Shown: positions 24,832 through 26,620 of the stretch, in pieces | Numbering within the stretch: position 1 is the stretch's first letter | Layout: each line of letters begins with the position of its first letter | Assembly: GCA_964446285.1 (NCBI GenBank) | Contig: CAYUNT010000041.1 | Location: 1 to 26,620 of the forward strand | Reading direction: 5' to 3' | Origin: CAYUNT01 sp964446285 | GTDB lineage: Bacteria; Sumerlaeota; Sumerlaeia; SLMS01; CAYUNT01 | DNA: 26,620 nt | Notes under the pieces: generated by a model | Seen by the model: the letters and a program-made list of their open reading frames with translations, nothing else | The model's database searches: none | What the model was told of the DNA's origin: nothing | Position numbers and translations under genes: made by a program

Positions 24832-26268
24832 ATGGCACTTCGGAAAACGAACGGGCAATCCGCCGGAAAATCTTATTCTCGAAAAGCGAAAGCATCCGCG
24901 ATAATTCCGGCGCGAAAAGCAAAATCCTCGGCGCGCAAAGGTGTGGCGCGCGCATCAGCCCGCGGTGGCGGCGCCGCCGCAGGGTCCGCCCTGCCGCCCA
25001 TTCGCCGCGCGGCAGTGATCGGGCTGGGATACGTGGGCCTTCCGCTGGCCGTCGAAATGGCGCTCGCGGGATACGAAACCGTCGGCATTGACGTCGATGC
25101 GCGCAAGATCGACGCCATCAATAAAGGGAAATCATATATTCTGGATGTGCCAAATGAAGATGTGGTGCGCCTCGTTCGCGAGGGCCGTCTGCGCGCCACA
25201 CTTGATTTCGACGCGCTGCGCGAGGTTGAGGCGATTTCCGTCTGCGTGCCGACGCCGCTGCGCAAGACCAAGGACCCGGATATTTCGTATATCGCGGCCT
25301 CCGTTGAGCAAATCGCCCCGCGCCTTCAGCCGGGCCAGCTCGTCATTCTCGAAAGCACGTCGTATCCGGGGACGACGGACGAAATGGTGTTGCCGCATCT
25401 GGCTAACAACGGACGCCAGGTAGGGCGCGACTTTTTCCTCGCGTTCAGCCCCGAGCGCGTCGATCCCGCCAACCCCGTATGGAAAACCCGCAATACGCCC
25501 AAGGTCGTCGGCGGCGTGACGCCTGCCTGCACCCTGCGCGCGGCGGAGTTCTACGGCCGCGTCTTCGACACGATTGTCCCCGTTTCTTCGACGCGATGCG
25601 CCGAGATGGTCAAACTCCTCGAAAACACATTCCGCGCCGTGAATATCGGCCTCGTGAACGAAGTGGCGATGATGTGCAACCGCCTCGGACTGGACGCCTG
25701 GGAGGTGATCGACGCCGCGGCCACGAAGCCGTTTGGGTTCATGCCGTTTTATCCCGGACCGGGGCTGGGCGGGCATTGCATTCCGATTGATCCTGTGTAT
25801 TTGTCTTGGAAATTGAAGACGCTGAATTTCACCTCGCGCTTCATCGACCTGGCGACGGAAATCAACGCCTCGATGCCGTATTATGTGGTGTCGCGGATTC
25901 TGGAGGCGCTCAACGACGCCGGCAAACCGCTCAAGGGGGCGCGCGTGGTGGTGGTTGGCGTCGCCTACAAGAAAAACGTCAGCGATATTCGCGAATCGCC
26001 CGCGCTCGACCTGATTCATCTTTTGCGCAAGCGCGGCGCTTGCGTCGATTATCACGATCCGCATGTTCCGGCGCTGCGCGAGGGCGAGATCGACATGAAA
26101 TCCGTCGCGCTCACTCCGGCGCGGCTGCGCGCGTGTGATCTGGCCGTCATCGCCACCGCCCACGACTCGCTCGATATTGCGTCGATTGTCCGCCACGCGC
26201 CGCTGGTTTTCGATGCCCGCAACGCCACCCGCGTGCAAGGACGGCGGAAGAACATCGTGAAATTGTAA
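24832..26268 (+). CDS. UDP-sugar (nucleotide sugar) 6-dehydrogenase
   Basis: NAD-dependent enzyme that oxidises C6 of a UDP-sugar to the uronic acid for surface polysaccharides, 478 aa. The NAD site AAVIGLGYVGLPLAVEMALAGY lies near residues 61-82; CVPTPL, LESTSYPGTT, FSPERVDP and VKLLENTFRAVNIGLVNE are family motifs; the catalytic Cys is in GPGLGGHCIPIDP; the C-terminal domain has GVAYKKNVSDIRESPALDL. The WbpA/TviB-type motifs suggest UDP-GlcNAc or a related substrate rather than UDP-glucose, but this is not certain. A ~55-residue Lys/Arg/Ala/Ser-rich tail precedes the Rossmann fold, which is unusual. ATG 24832 has AAAGGA at 9 nt; the ATG at 24778 has GAGG only one base away and is less likely. 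Divergent from arsR. Confidence 0.93.
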   Translation: MALRKTNGQSAGKSYSRKAKASAIIPARKAKSSARKGVARASARGGGAAAGSALPPIRRAAVIGLGYVGLPLAVEMALAGYETVGIDVDARKIDAINKGKSYILDVPNEDVVRLVREGRLRATLDFDALREVEAISVCVPTPLRKTKDPDISYIAASVEQIAPRLQPGQLVILESTSYPGTTDEMVLPHLANNGRQVGRDFFLAFSPERVDPANPVWKTRNTPKVVGGVTPACTLRAAEFYGRVFDTIVPVSSTRCAEMVKLLENTFRAVNIGLVNEVAMMCNRLGLDAWEVIDAAATKPFGFMPFYPGPGLGGHCIPIDPVYLSWKLKTLNFTSRFIDLATEINASMPYYVVSRILEALNDAGKPLKGARVVVVGVAYKKNVSDIRESPALDLIHLLRKRGACVDYHDPHVPALREGEIDMKSVALTPARLRACDLAVIATAHDSLDIASIVRHAPLVFDARNATRVQGRRKNIVKL

Positions 26269-26275
26269 GGAAATA

Positions 26276-26340
26276 GTTGTGAGTTGTGGGTTGTGGGTTG
26301 TGAGCGAAGAGTGGCGAGAGGTTGTGAGTTGTGGGTTGTG
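26276..26340 (+). repeat. GTTGTGR heptamer array after the dehydrogenase gene
   Basis: Four heptamers at exact 7-nt steps (26276-26303), an 17-nt break, then three more (26321-26340). The array begins 8 bp after the TAA stop and is the same family as the arrays at 5177-5365. Confidence 0.8.
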
Positions 26341-26376
26341 TTAAGGAAGCGAGGGGGCAGGGGAATATAAGGGGGC

Positions 26377-26421
26377 AAAGGACCTAAAGGACGAAAAAGA
26401 CATAAAGGACCCAAAGGACGC
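26377..26421 (+). repeat. Five GGAC nonamers in tandem
   Basis: AAAGGACCT, AAAGGACGA, AAAAGACAT, AAAGGACCC, AAAGGACGC at exact 9-nt steps. Same family as the arrays at 5158-5175 and 6961-7060. Confidence 0.85.
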
Positions 26422-26620
26422 TGGCATTGCCTTGGGTTAACTTCCTCAAAGACATTTCTATAGATTTCTGTCCCTGAACACCTCTTGCCTTTTCTCATGT
26501 AAATCACACCTGCCAACTCGCCGCTCTTCGCTCAGCGCGTTCATGACCCACCCCGCGGTCACCCCCCCCCACTACACACACAACACACAAAACACAACCC
26601 ACAACACAAAAAACAAACCA

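Larger units (their letters stand above)
26269..26620. other. 3' flank with repeat arrays and contig edge
   Basis: After the dehydrogenase no gene is seen for 352 bp. It holds GTTGTGR heptamers (26276-26340), GGAC nonamers (26377-26421) and ends in A/C-rich low-complexity sequence. Confidence 0.6.

Noticed and set aside
26522..26620. A/C-rich terminal sequence as a functional repeat
   Set aside because: It degenerates into A/C-only low complexity at the window end, mirrored at the start, which fits a contig-edge artefact better.

Overview
The window looks like a stretch of a GC-rich Gram-negative bacterial genome, probably one scaffold of a draft or metagenome assembly. A 10-N gap lies at 13979-13988, and both outer ends run into A/C-rich low-complexity sequence. 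Gram-negative features are a lipoprotein signal, Sec signal peptides and an ACR3/ArsF/ArsG arsenic system. The YfhO-type membrane protein, the large secreted glycoside-hydrolase-like protein and the many intergenic short repeats recall Planctomycetes/Verrucomicrobia-type or related candidate phyla. That placement is an impression and not a demonstrated assignment. No tRNA, rRNA, CRISPR array, transposase or phage gene was seen.

Layout. 188-2359 (+): a PAS-PAS-GAF-PAS-GGDEF diguanylate cyclase. 2407-6775 (-): a two-gene molybdenum hydroxylase unit, a GltD-like FAD/NAD(P)H oxidoreductase followed by a fused 2Fe-2S/molybdopterin xanthine dehydrogenase/aldehyde oxidase-type enzyme that has no FAD domain. 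7222-9186 (-): dnaK. 9459-12902 (-): a very large secreted protein with a GH5/clan-A-like scaffold in which both expected catalytic glutamates seem to be replaced. 12903-13318: spacer with a 70-bp tandem repeat. 13319-14303 (-): a GDSL/SGNH lipoprotein broken by a probable frameshift in C8 tracts and by the N gap. 14794-17334 (+): a YfhO-family multi-spanning membrane protein.

The most striking block is 17336-24626 (-), a compact ten-gene arsenic island: arsR, an ArsP-type permease, a small CPKC thioredoxin-like protein, a DGC-domain zinc-binding protein, arsF, arsG, thioredoxin-type arsC, arsM, acr3 and a periplasmic protein joining a SurA-like region to a thioredoxin domain. It combines arsenate reduction, arsenite efflux, methylation and organoarsenical handling with several dithiol proteins that could form a redox relay. 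Several gene pairs overlap (GTGA, ATGA, 8 bp) or abut, which indicates an operon. Two matching inverted repeats (TTATTTGGC-N6-GCCAA), one inside the arsR promoter and one just before the permease start, look like operators for the CVC-type ArsR. A nucleotide-sugar dehydrogenase with an odd basic N-terminal tail is divergent from it (24832-26268, +).

Several small repeat families run through the window: an in-frame palindromic repeat that encodes the same peptide (ENLGRDVQATG) in two unrelated genes; 9-nt-period GGAC arrays between genes; GTTGTGR heptamer arrays starting at gene 3' ends; and the 70-bp tandem repeat. They suggest a genome with active short-repeat spread.
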